Of a stretch of 52,154 bases of DNA, positions 15,499 to 23,687 are shown piece after piece (the first letter of the stretch is position 1; every line of letters begins with the position of its first letter). The DNA comes from an uncultured Rikenellaceae bacterium (lineage in GTDB: Bacteria; Bacteroidota; Bacteroidia; Bacteroidales; Rikenellaceae). The translations under genes and the position numbers were made by a program. The stretch is from assembly GCA_949287525.1 (NCBI GenBank), contig CASEGL010000009.1, forward strand, positions 1 through 52,154, given 5' to 3'. The notes beneath the pieces are model-generated. The model was not told the DNA's origin and ran no database searches. It saw only the letters and a program-made list of their open reading frames with translations.

Positions 15499-17001
15499 AT
15501 GGACATACGTTCAAACACCATGCCGGCGCTCCTCGGAAAACCGGCAGCAGCGTTTACGCTCGAAGACATCATGGGCTTCGTCAAGGAGAACGGGATCGGA
15601 ATGATCAACTTCATGTATCCCGCCGCTGACGGCCGCCTCAAGACGTTGAACTTCGTCATCACCGACGAGGCTTACCTCCACTCCATTCTGACCGTCGGCG
15701 AGCGTGTCGACGGCTCCAGCCTCTTCCCCTTCGTGGAGGCCGGCAACAGCGACCTGTACGTGATTCCTCGTCTGCGCACGGCTTTCGTCGATCCGTTCGC
15801 CGAACTGCCCACGCTGAGTTTCCTCTGCTCGTTCTTCAACAAGGACGGCCAGCGTCTGGAAAGCTCGCCCGAGTACACGCTCTACAAAGCGAAAAAAGCC
15901 TTTACCGAAGCTACCGGCATGACCTACGAGGCCATGGGTGAACTGGAATACTACGTGTCGGCTCCCGAAGACGAGCAGACCCGTATGTATCCGGCCGTGG
16001 ATCAGAAAGGCTATCATGAATCGGCTCCGTTCGCCAAATTCAACGCCTTCCGCACGCACTGCATGCACTACATCGCCCTGATCGGCGGCAAAATCAAATA
16101 CGGCCACTCCGAAGTGGGCAACTTCCGCCTGAACGGCCATATCTACGAGCAGAACGAGATCGAGTTCCTGCCGACCGACGTCGAGGAGGCAGCCGACGAA
16201 CTGCTGCTGGCCAAATGGGTGATCCGCAACCTGGCCTACGAGTACGGCCTGGACACCAGCTTCGCTCCGAAGATCACCGAAGGCAAAGCCGGTTCGGGTC
16301 TGCACATCCACATGCGTATCATGAAGGACGGCAAGAACATGATGCTCGACGCCGACGGCAACCTGTCCGAAATCGCACGCCGCGCCATTGCCGGCATGAT
16401 GACGCTGGCCAAATCCATCACGGCATTCGGCAACGCCAACCCGACCTCCTACTTCCGTCTGGTTCCGCACCAGGAAGCTCCGACCAACATCTGCTGGGGC
16501 GACCGCAACCGTTCGGTGCTGGTTCGCGTACCGCTGGGCTGGACGACCAAACGCGACATGTTCTCGCAGGTCAATCCGCTCGAAAAGGGTCTGCACCTGG
16601 ATACCACCGGCAAACAGACTGTCGAGATCCGTTCGGCAGACTGCTCGGCCGACATCTACCAGCTGCTGTCGGCTCTTTGTGTAGCCTGCCGCTACGGTCT
16701 GGAAATGGAGAACGGCCTGGAGATCGCCGAGAAGACCTACGTCGATGTCAATATCCACAAGGAGGAGAACAAGAAACGTGTCGAGGCTCTCGAACAGCTG
16801 CCTGACTCCTGCGCCGCTTCGGCCGAGGAACTGGCTCGCCAGCGTGCCGTATACGAAGACAAAGGCATTTTCGCTCCGGCCATGATCGACAGCATCATCG
16901 AACGCCTGCGCGGCTACAACGACAGCAACATCCGCGAAGAGGTGAAAAAGAACCCCGACCTGATGGCCGTGCTGGTTCGCCGCTACTACTACTGCGGTTG
17001 A
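15499..17001 (+). CDS. glnA: Glutamine synthetase, type I
   Basis: The 500-residue protein has the N-terminal beta-grasp part (FVKENGIGMINFMYPAADGRLKTL) and the catalytic domain: MGELEYYVS, KAGSGLHIHMRI with the ammonium/ATP-site histidine, NICWGDRNRSVLVRVPLG and VEIRSADCSADIYQLLSAL. It makes glutamine from glutamate, ammonia and ATP. At 500 residues it is a GSI-type enzyme and not the 700-plus-residue GSIII common in Bacteroides. I did not find the NLYDLP-type adenylylation tyrosine of enteric GlnA, so control by adenylylation is unlikely. The gene is monocistronic between strong terminators with its own -7 element. A second GS elsewhere in the genome is possible. Confidence 0.92.
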   Translation: MDIRSNTMPALLGKPAAAFTLEDIMGFVKENGIGMINFMYPAADGRLKTLNFVITDEAYLHSILTVGERVDGSSLFPFVEAGNSDLYVIPRLRTAFVDPFAELPTLSFLCSFFNKDGQRLESSPEYTLYKAKKAFTEATGMTYEAMGELEYYVSAPEDEQTRMYPAVDQKGYHESAPFAKFNAFRTHCMHYIALIGGKIKYGHSEVGNFRLNGHIYEQNEIEFLPTDVEEAADELLLAKWVIRNLAYEYGLDTSFAPKITEGKAGSGLHIHMRIMKDGKNMMLDADGNLSEIARRAIAGMMTLAKSITAFGNANPTSYFRLVPHQEAPTNICWGDRNRSVLVRVPLGWTTKRDMFSQVNPLEKGLHLDTTGKQTVEIRSADCSADIYQLLSALCVACRYGLEMENGLEIAEKTYVDVNIHKEENKKRVEALEQLPDSCAASAEELARQRAVYEDKGIFAPAMIDSIIERLRGYNDSNIREEVKKNPDLMAVLVRRYYYCG

Positions 17002-17025
17002 TCCCCTTGTACCGTGAAATGACCG

Positions 17026-17061
17026 GAGACGCCCCTGAATTTCGGGGGCGTCTCTGTTTTT
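17026..17061 (+). terminator. Terminator after glnA
   Basis: Stem GAGACGCCCC (17026-17035) with GGGGCGTCTC (17045-17054), followed by TGTTTTT. Confidence 0.9.
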
Positions 17062-17096
17062 ACGGGCGACAACCCCGCTGTTCCGACGACTCCGCT

Positions 17097-17128
17097 CTTG
17101 CAGAAACAGACCGGTTGCCGTACTTTTG
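17097..17128 (+). promoter_or_regulatory. Promoter of the metal-binding-protein/ATPase operon
   Basis: CTTG (17097-17100), a 20-bp spacer, then TACTTTTG (17121-17128), a near-full Bacteroidales promoter. The start codon lies 83 bp downstream. I saw no clear Zur or Fur palindrome in the leader. Confidence 0.65.
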
Positions 17129-17210
17129 TGCCGCGCGCACCGGCGCACCGGCATGCATCCCCGGCAGGAGAAGCCTACCGCCCGCGCCCCGTTGTACCAT
17201 ACCGAAAACC

Positions 17211-18077
17211 ATGAAACCTTACCGCATATTCCGCATGTTCGGGCTGGCGCTGCCCCTGCTGCTGGCAGGCTGCCGCCCGGGACAACCTGCCCCCACCGTG
17301 CTGACCGCCTCCATTCCGCCGGTCAAATACCTCGTGGCCACGATTACCTGCGGCGACTTTCCCGTCGAAGTGCTGCTGCCGGCCGGCTCCAACCCCGAAT
17401 CCTACACGCCGACAGCCCGACAGATTGCCGGTCTGGAACGTTCCGGACTGATCTTCACCACCGGACTGTTCGATTTCGAACAGGAACTGCTCGCCCGCAC
17501 GGCCGGCAGCCTGCCTGCCGACCGCATCGTCAATCTGTCGGCAGGCATCTCTCTGCTCGCCGGTCATGCCCATGCGACCGACGAGGCACCGGATCACCCC
17601 CATTACGATCCCCACATCTGGATGTCGCCCGAACGGTTGAAGACCATGGCAGCCAACGCCTATGAAGCCGTCCACCGGTGTTTTCCCGACTCGATCCGCT
17701 ATACGCAGGCCTACGAACAGCTGATCGCCGATCTCGACACGGCCTCACGGCAGATCGCCGACCGGCTCGCCGCTACCGGCACGCACTGCTTCGTAATCTA
17801 TCATCCGGCGCTGGGATACTATGCCGCCGACTACGGCTGCACGCAGCTGGCACTCGAGGATGAAGGCAAAGAACCCTCCGCCCGCCACCTGGAGGCGGTC
17901 ATCCACCGCATGCAGCAGGAGGGCATCCACACCATCCTTTACCAGCAGGAATTTTCGGCCGCCGTCGTACAGGCCGTGGCCGACGACACGCAGGCTGCCA
18001 TCTGCCCCATCAATCCGCTGGCCGAACAGATTCTCGACGAACTGATCCGTATCACCGACCTCATCACCCGTCCATGA
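17211..18077 (+). CDS. znuA: Zinc/manganese ABC transporter substrate-binding lipoprotein
   Basis: Starting at ATG 17211 (288 residues; upstream in-frame codons precede the promoter and are ignored), the protein has a lipobox LLLAGC with Cys21 and the cluster A-I fold: TASIPPVKYLVATI, LLPAGSNPESYTPTARQIAGL, a His-rich loop (GHAHATDEAPDHPHYDPHIW) and VIYHPALGYYAADYG. DPHIW and YHPALGY carry two of the expected metal-ligand histidines. The first ligand, His in most ZnuA/TroA proteins (xPHxYxPT), is Glu63 here. It should sit on the outer face of the inner membrane, handing Zn2+ or Mn2+ to a permease. The next gene overlaps it by 4 bp (ATGA) and encodes the ATPase; no permease gene is adjacent. 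Confidence 0.88.
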   Translation: MKPYRIFRMFGLALPLLLAGCRPGQPAPTVLTASIPPVKYLVATITCGDFPVEVLLPAGSNPESYTPTARQIAGLERSGLIFTTGLFDFEQELLARTAGSLPADRIVNLSAGISLLAGHAHATDEAPDHPHYDPHIWMSPERLKTMAANAYEAVHRCFPDSIRYTQAYEQLIADLDTASRQIADRLAATGTHCFVIYHPALGYYAADYGCTQLALEDEGKEPSARHLEAVIHRMQQEGIHTILYQQEFSAAVVQAVADDTQAAICPINPLAEQILDELIRITDLITRP

Positions 18078-18733
18078 ACACCCCGCTCGTCACCCTCCGG
18101 CATGTTTCCGTCGCCTACGACGGCAAAACAGCTCTGACCGACATCGACCTGGAGATCCGCACCAACGATTTCATCGGCATCGTAGGCCCCAACGGCGGCG
18201 GCAAGACCACCCTCATCAAAGCCATCCTGGGGCTGGTTCCACACACCGGCGAAATTCGCCTGGACGATACGTTGCGCACGGGTATCGGCCGGATCGGCTA
18301 CCTGCCCCAGCAGCACGACATCGACACCGCATTTCCCATCCTAACGGAAGAGGTGATCGCCAGCGGCCTCCAGTCGGGACGGCGGCTGATGGGACGCATC
18401 ACACAGCCGGAACGCCGCCGGATCACCGAACTGATGGAAACGACCGGTATCGCCCGTCTGAAAGGGAAGGCCATCGGCGCATTGTCGGGCGGCGAGATGC
18501 AGCGCGTGTTCCTGTGCCGGGCCTTGATCTCCTCTCCCGCCCTGCTGATTCTCGACGAACCGTCCAACTTCGTCGATCCGCAGTTCGAACACGACCTGTA
18601 CGAACTGCTCCGCCGCCTGAGCCGCACCATGGCGATCGTCATGGTGTCCCACAACCGCAGCGTCACGGCCGACTATGCCGACCGGCTCTATTACGTGGAT
18701 CGCACGATCCGCCCCTACATCCCAGAGGCCTGA
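18074..18733 (+). CDS. znuC: Metal ABC transporter ATP-binding protein
   Basis: The 219-residue protein is a complete ABC ATPase: Walker A GPNGGGKTTL (about residues 37-46), Q-loop in GYLPQQHDID, signature LSGGEMQRV, Walker B LLILDEPSNFVD and a switch His in MVSHNR. The PQQHDID region and length match the Zn/Mn (ZnuC/MntB) subfamily. It energises import of the metal bound by the preceding lipoprotein, with which its start codon overlaps. The membrane partner is most probably the ABC-3 type permease at 42100-42942. Substrate is inferred from the family and is zinc or manganese. Confidence 0.9.
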   Translation: MNTPLVTLRHVSVAYDGKTALTDIDLEIRTNDFIGIVGPNGGGKTTLIKAILGLVPHTGEIRLDDTLRTGIGRIGYLPQQHDIDTAFPILTEEVIASGLQSGRRLMGRITQPERRRITELMETTGIARLKGKAIGALSGGEMQRVFLCRALISSPALLILDEPSNFVDPQFEHDLYELLRRLSRTMAIVMVSHNRSVTADYADRLYYVDRTIRPYIPEA

Positions 18734-18737
18734 CACA

Positions 18738-18770
18738 ACGGGGCGACAGGAGATGCCTGCCGCCCCGTTT
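18738..18770 (+). terminator. Terminator between the ABC operon and the Crp/Fnr gene
   Basis: Stem ACGGGGCG-A-CAGG with CCTG-C-CGCCCCGT (loop AGATG, 18738-18768) followed by TT. The convergent Crp/Fnr gene ends at 18792. The T run is short, so activity is probable but not certain. Confidence 0.65.
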
Positions 18771-18791
18771 GCTCAACGCCGCTGCCGACAG

Positions 18792-19403
18792 TCAGACCAG
18801 CACATACCCATCGTCCGTCTTGCGGATCACCCCCTGCCGCACCAGCTGGGACACAGTACGTGACAGCGAAGGACGCGTCACACCCAGAATGAACGCCGTC
18901 TCCTGCAAATTATGGAGCGTCTTGTTATGGGAAAGATAACCGATCAGACGCGACGAAAGGCTCTGCAAGGCAAACTGTTCCAACTTGCGGCTCAGAAACA
19001 GGCTGTGATCCGACACGGTCGCCAGGAAATTGTTCAGCACATTCCGATCCTGCTCCACAAGCGCACGGACACACTCCCTGCCTATCGTACACACCTGGCA
19101 GTCGGCACTCGCCACGATCGAAACCGGCAGTACCTTCTCCGTACCGAACAGAAACGCTGAAGCCAGCACATCGGGCGCAGACAGGTATTCGAGCGCCACA
19201 TCGCGCCCCTCTTCGCTGGTCATGTGAATATGGACGCTCCCCTCGCACAACAGGTACAGCGACCGGCAGACGCTGTTCTGCATGGCGATGAAATCGCCTT
19301 TCCGATAGGTATCGAAGCGACCGGGATACTCCTCCAGCAGGCCATTGACCACCTCTCGATCGCACCCCTTAAACAGCGGTATGTCATAAATCCGGCTATC
19401 CAT
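18792..19403 (-). CDS. Crp/Fnr family transcriptional regulator
   Basis: From ATG 19403 (MDSRIYDIPLFKGCD; an upstream TTG at 19415 is a weaker start) the protein has 203 residues. Residues 10-115 form a cyclic-nucleotide-type beta-roll (YRKGDFIAMQNSVCRSLYLLCEGSVHIHMTSEEGRDV); a dimerisation helix follows; the C-terminus has a winged helix (QETAFILGVTRPSLSRTVSQLVRQGVI). The four-cysteine Fe-S pattern of Fnr is absent; several single cysteines occur. The effector is unknown; heme, NO or another small molecule are options within the family. The gene is divergent from a three-lipoprotein operon, with a palindrome of Crp/Fnr type between them at 19429-19448, so control of that operon and of itself is likely (inference). 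Confidence 0.9.
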   Translation of the reverse strand: MDSRIYDIPLFKGCDREVVNGLLEEYPGRFDTYRKGDFIAMQNSVCRSLYLLCEGSVHIHMTSEEGRDVALEYLSAPDVLASAFLFGTEKVLPVSIVASADCQVCTIGRECVRALVEQDRNVLNNFLATVSDHSLFLSRKLEQFALQSLSSRLIGYLSHNKTLHNLQETAFILGVTRPSLSRTVSQLVRQGVIRKTDDGYVLV

Positions 19404-19428
19404 AGGATTCTTCAAAAAAAAGTCATGC

Positions 19429-19448
19429 GGCGTAACACATGTTACGCC
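19429..19448. promoter_or_regulatory. GTAAC-N4-GTTAC palindrome, probable Crp/Fnr operator
   Basis: GGCGTAAC (19429-19436), ACAT, GTTACGCC (19441-19448): perfect 8-bp arms with a 4-bp spacer, the geometry of Crp/Fnr sites. It lies 25 bp before the regulator's ATG and its centre is about 41.5 bp upstream of the predicted start of the divergent lipoprotein transcript, the class II activator position. The lipoprotein promoter has no TTTG -33 element; the palindrome stands where it should be. Confidence 0.7.
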
Positions 19449-19467
19449 ATTCCCTGAAACGGCATTC

Positions 19468-19475
19468 TATTTTTG
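19468..19475 (+). promoter_or_regulatory. -7 element of the lipoprotein operon promoter
   Basis: TATTTTTG matches TAnnTTTG, 67 bp before the first lipoprotein ATG. Position -33 is occupied by the right arm of the 19429-19448 palindrome, so an activator-dependent promoter is inferred. Confidence 0.6.
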
Positions 19476-19542
19476 CGCTCGATGTAAAAAACAGGCTGCA
19501 CACAACTGCCGTTACACACGAATCAAAACGCAAATTTACATA

Positions 19543-21411
19543 ATGCTCGGACAAATGAACAGAATCAAGTATGTTTTATTGAGTTGCATCGTTTTTCTGG
19601 CTGCCTGCCAGACCGACCCGCAGGAGGGACATACCCCCCTGCCTGTTTCGGAAGGCATCGTTTTCCGGTTGCACTGCGAAACGTTCGACAATGCGACCGC
19701 ACGATCGGCCGTTTCCACCCGCACCGACTATTCGAAAGTGGCTGTCTGCGTCATTGACGACGCTGGTTTTGCGGTAGACGGCGTCAAAGGGCTTTATGAT
19801 CCGGACAACTCCGCCATCCGTCTCGAAGGGCTTCGCGAAGGCGACTTCCGGCTGCTGCTGCTCGGCATTCGGGGCGATGAAACCGCCGACGGCGCGACGA
19901 TCCACACCCTGCGGTCGATCGACGACGAATGGCTGACGTTTCCCTCCAACCTGAACAGACCGCTCGAAGCCGAATATTTCTACTCGCAAACGCCATTCTC
20001 GGTGATCCGGACTACCGGCGACAACGGTGACCGGCTCACGGCCGTTACCGACGACGAAATCATGCAGCGCCGCATCATCGGCCGCGCCGACTTCACGCTC
20101 AACTTTCACAATGACTACGTGAAAACGGCCATGCTGACGAACCGCGTCACCATCCAGGCGCCCCGTTTCCGCACGGGACTGACCGGTGACGGCACCCTGA
20201 CCGGCCAAAGCGACGGTACCGACTTCACCCTCGACCTGCATGAGGCAACGAGCTATCTCTTCCTGCCGACCGTGGAGAGCGAGCCGCTGCACGGCCAGAT
20301 CGAGATGACCTCGCGCAACTACCGAGGTACGACCATCCGGCGCACCTACGCCTTCGCGCTGCCGGAGATCGCCCCGAACCGCATCGGCACGATCGACACG
20401 CAGGTGATCCACCCCGACGACCAGTCGGCCGTAGCCTTCGTCACGGAGGAGGCCATGGACGCCATCGGCATCGTCTTCATCCTGCAGGACGATGAACCGC
20501 ACACCGTCTATACCGACCGCGCACAACGTTCGTTCAACACGGCCGCACCGCTGCAGGTGTCCGTCACCGACGAAGGCAAGCTCCACGTGCGCTTCTATTC
20601 GCCCCGCGAACTGAACGGCGTCCTCATCCAGTCCCGCATTCCGGCCGCAGGCAACGAGTTCTTCGACATCGCCTATTTCGACCGCGTTCCGGCATTCGCC
20701 GACTTCTACTGCGAACTGCCGATCGCCCTGCGCACCGTATTCGGCCGGACGGAATCGGGCAGCATCATCGAGGCCGGACCGCTGACGGCCGCCGAACTGC
20801 AGGAGGCAGAGTTCCGCATCCAGTCCGACGACCCCTTCTGGGCAAAGCTCTGCGCCATCCGGCACGGATGGAATATCAGTTTCGCCCTCTACGGCGGCAA
20901 TCCCGAACTGCCCGACGGCGGCCCCGTGGGCAACTGGATGGGCATCCGTCCCGTACACTGCCGGGAGGCGGTCGCCCTGTTCCTCAACTTCACCTACATG
21001 ATCGACATGCCGGAACACGAAGAGATCCTGCATGCCAACGTCGACAACCTCTACGGCAACGGCGGCGTCAATGACAAGGTAACCGTCGAGGTGGTGCTGA
21101 AACAGATGCGCCAAACCCGCACCCTGAATGTCGGACTGGTCTATCCGGGCAACGGCGTCGTGGGTCTCGGCGGCGGCTCGGTTTTCGGCGCCTACCAGCA
21201 GGCCTGGTTCCAGCACTACTTCAACAGCTACTCCTGCGAGATCATGTTCCACGAGCTGGGTCACGTCATGGGCTACAACCACTCCAGTTCGTTCACCTAC
21301 GGCCCCTGGGCGCAGGAACTGATGAACAACTTCTACGTGCAGCATATCAGCGAAATGCCGATTGACTCGCCCTCCTACCTGAACAGTTCGCAAAACCCGA
21401 ACAAATACTAA
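19543..21411 (+). CDS. Secreted lipoprotein with fimbrillin-like region and metzincin-type protease motif
   Basis: The 622-residue protein has a lipoprotein signal (FLAAC, Cys22; ATG 19555 gives a tighter signal peptide). Residues about 35-300 resemble the beta-sandwich of Bacteroidales fimbrillin-like lipoproteins (RADFTLNFHND ... NRIGTIDTQVI). The C-terminal part (about 430-622) holds HELGHVMGYNH: His570, Glu571, His574, Gly577 and His580 fit HExxHxxGxxH exactly, the zinc site of metzincins. No downstream Met-turn can be named with confidence. It is expected on the cell surface as a zinc endopeptidase (family known, substrate unknown). It is first in a run of three lipoprotein genes, 8 bp before the next. 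Assignment to a named peptidase family was not possible by eye. Confidence 0.8.
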   Translation: MLGQMNRIKYVLLSCIVFLAACQTDPQEGHTPLPVSEGIVFRLHCETFDNATARSAVSTRTDYSKVAVCVIDDAGFAVDGVKGLYDPDNSAIRLEGLREGDFRLLLLGIRGDETADGATIHTLRSIDDEWLTFPSNLNRPLEAEYFYSQTPFSVIRTTGDNGDRLTAVTDDEIMQRRIIGRADFTLNFHNDYVKTAMLTNRVTIQAPRFRTGLTGDGTLTGQSDGTDFTLDLHEATSYLFLPTVESEPLHGQIEMTSRNYRGTTIRRTYAFALPEIAPNRIGTIDTQVIHPDDQSAVAFVTEEAMDAIGIVFILQDDEPHTVYTDRAQRSFNTAAPLQVSVTDEGKLHVRFYSPRELNGVLIQSRIPAAGNEFFDIAYFDRVPAFADFYCELPIALRTVFGRTESGSIIEAGPLTAAELQEAEFRIQSDDPFWAKLCAIRHGWNISFALYGGNPELPDGGPVGNWMGIRPVHCREAVALFLNFTYMIDMPEHEEILHANVDNLYGNGGVNDKVTVEVVLKQMRQTRTLNVGLVYPGNGVVGLGGGSVFGAYQQAWFQHYFNSYSCEIMFHELGHVMGYNHSSSFTYGPWAQELMNNFYVQHISEMPIDSPSYLNSSQNPNKY

Positions 21412-21419
21412 CAACAACG

Positions 21420-23654
21420 ATGAAAACAAACAGCATGAAATACCTGAGCATCGCCCTGGCCGGCCTGCTGCTGTCGGCCGGATGCACCCGCCCCGACATG
21501 CCCGAACCGTCCCTCACCGACACGAGCGTCAGGGTACGCCTCTCCCCCGACGGCATGTCCGCCGTCCGGTCGGCCGCAGCCGGCGCGACCGACGATTCCG
21601 CAATCACGGCTGTGACGGGCTACCGCTTCGCGGACGGCGTCCTGCAGGAAACCGTCCCCGGACGCTCCGACGGCGACGGCATCTACACCTTCGACCTGAC
21701 CGGCATCTCGGGCGAACTCCGCTTCATCGCCAACGGCGCATCGGCCATTGACGGGACAATCGACGCAGGCACCCCGCTCGACGATTTTCTGACCTGTTCC
21801 GCCACCACCGCCTCCATGACCGACGGTGGGCTGACGATGACCGGCCACATGGCTCTGTCCGATCCGCTGCCGGCGCTGGAGACCATCTCCCTGCGGCGCA
21901 GCGTGGCCCGCATCGACCTCTCGACGACCGACTGCGACGTAGAGGTAACCCGCGTTACGATCCGCGGCCTGGCCGACAGCGGCTATGTAAACCCCCGACA
22001 GACGGCCGAAACGCCTGACGGCGCCGGACAGACTGACTTCACCGAATCGTTCGACGATGCTCCGCTGAGCAACGGCAGCCATATGCTGCTCTACGTCTGC
22101 GAACAGTCCGGATCGCCGGCAACGGTGGAAGTACTCGCCTTCTTCGGCGGCGGCCTGCACCGCATGACCGCCGCGCTGCCTGCCGCACTGACCCGCAACA
22201 CCATCTATACGATACGGGTTCACGGATCGGGTGCCGACGCGGCCATCTCCATCGGTTCGGACGACTGGGAAGCGGGCGGATCGACAGGCACCACGCCGGC
22301 GCTGCAGGGGCTGATCGACACGCAGGCCTCTGTGCTGCCCGAAGGGGTCACGGTCAATGCTTCGCAGGACACGGTACGCGTCTCCTATCTCGGCGGTGAC
22401 TTCTGTCTGGCGCTGCGCGCCGAAGCCGATTCGCAGATCGACGTCATCGGCAACGTGCGCGGCGTAACGACGACCGTCGAAGCCCTCACCCGTACCCTGC
22501 AGCCGGTCGCTGCCGTCTCCGTAACCAGCCGTCGGCGCATGCCCAACGAAGAACGCGCCTATCTCTATCTCGACGTCCACCGCGGATCGCTCTACTCCGG
22601 CCGCATCGTCGTAGTCTTCGACCCCAACCCCACCCGCATTAAGGGCCTGGCATTCGACGAGGCGGGCGTCTGCGACTTCGGCCGCTACATCGACGGCGAA
22701 CTGGGACGCCTCGAACTGCCCGCAGGCAAGGTCGCACGGCTCGAATTCGACGCCGGCGAGGATACCTGGATGAAACTGGACGAGAGCGACGACGCCCTGC
22801 GCCTGCTGGGCGGCTGGAAACCCAACGATCCGAAGGCCGACGGCCGCACACAGGAGGGTCGCCTTGTGATCTCCGATGCGGACGGCTCCCACTCCGAGAG
22901 CTACCTTATCCGCCGCCTCAACTGGGGTCTTCCGGTGGTGCGGATCGGAAATAACTGGTGGTGCAAATACAACCTGCGCGGCAATGTCAAATCGTTTGCC
23001 GACCAGATCACCATTCCGGACGATCCGGCTGCGGACACCGCGCTGGCCGACTACCTGGCCTCTTGTGACGAAGCCGACCTGCCCGGACTGATGGGCGACC
23101 AGTATCAGGGAGGCAACCGGCAGGGACTGCCGCTGAAACATGACGGCACAGCCTTCTACTATGAAGGCATGCAGGCTTCCGGCCAGAATTTCGGCACGCT
23201 CGATCCGGCATGGATGGCTCCCGACGGCTACGAGATCCCCGACTACGACGCCTATGCCTTCTTTACCGGCAGCAACGACTACAATATCGGCGGCGTGGGA
23301 ACACGCACCTACCGCAACCGGAACGGAGAAGAGATCGCCATACGCGTCATCGAACGCGAGGTTACGCTGTTAGGCCAACCTTACGGCATCGTCTCCTTCT
23401 ATGAATTCCGCACCGACGAGGGATGCTGGGTACTCGACGGATTCGGCCATCAATGGAATACGACGGCCGGCAACTATCAGCGCATGACCCTCCTGCTGGC
23501 CACCTCCGGAAGCGGATCCAACAGCTGGGTTATGGAAGGGTACGCCCAAAACGAAAAAGTCAATCAGAACTGGCTCAAATTCGTCTCCCAGAACGCCACC
23601 AAAACCCGTACCGTACGGTGCGTGAAAAGTCCGGTGGAATACATCTACGAATAA
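21420..23654 (+). CDS. Fimbrillin-like lipoprotein with FISUMP-like C-terminal domain
   Basis: The 744-residue protein has a lipobox LLSAGC (Cys22). Residues about 30-250 look like a fimbrillin/Mfa-like domain (SLRRSVARIDLSTTD, NTIYTIRVHGSG, then SDDWEAGG). About 265-400 may be an Ig-like sandwich. Then comes CDFGRYIDGELGRLELP and GGWKPNDP, and from about 500 a domain with WWCKYNLRGN, MAPDGYEIPDYDAYAFF and VRCVKSPVEYIYE that resembles FISUMP/FGE-like lipoprotein domains (xPxGYxLP near the start, VRCV near the end). It is paralogous to the next gene over most of its length. Surface display, adhesion or a fimbrial tip role are possible; none is shown. It has no catalytic motif that I can recognise. 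Confidence 0.75.
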   Translation: MKTNSMKYLSIALAGLLLSAGCTRPDMPEPSLTDTSVRVRLSPDGMSAVRSAAAGATDDSAITAVTGYRFADGVLQETVPGRSDGDGIYTFDLTGISGELRFIANGASAIDGTIDAGTPLDDFLTCSATTASMTDGGLTMTGHMALSDPLPALETISLRRSVARIDLSTTDCDVEVTRVTIRGLADSGYVNPRQTAETPDGAGQTDFTESFDDAPLSNGSHMLLYVCEQSGSPATVEVLAFFGGGLHRMTAALPAALTRNTIYTIRVHGSGADAAISIGSDDWEAGGSTGTTPALQGLIDTQASVLPEGVTVNASQDTVRVSYLGGDFCLALRAEADSQIDVIGNVRGVTTTVEALTRTLQPVAAVSVTSRRRMPNEERAYLYLDVHRGSLYSGRIVVVFDPNPTRIKGLAFDEAGVCDFGRYIDGELGRLELPAGKVARLEFDAGEDTWMKLDESDDALRLLGGWKPNDPKADGRTQEGRLVISDADGSHSESYLIRRLNWGLPVVRIGNNWWCKYNLRGNVKSFADQITIPDDPAADTALADYLASCDEADLPGLMGDQYQGGNRQGLPLKHDGTAFYYEGMQASGQNFGTLDPAWMAPDGYEIPDYDAYAFFTGSNDYNIGGVGTRTYRNRNGEEIAIRVIEREVTLLGQPYGIVSFYEFRTDEGCWVLDGFGHQWNTTAGNYQRMTLLLATSGSGSNSWVMEGYAQNEKVNQNWLKFVSQNATKTRTVRCVKSPVEYIYE

Positions 23655-23687
23655 GCGTCCGCAGCACTGAACAACGGAAAAGTTTTT

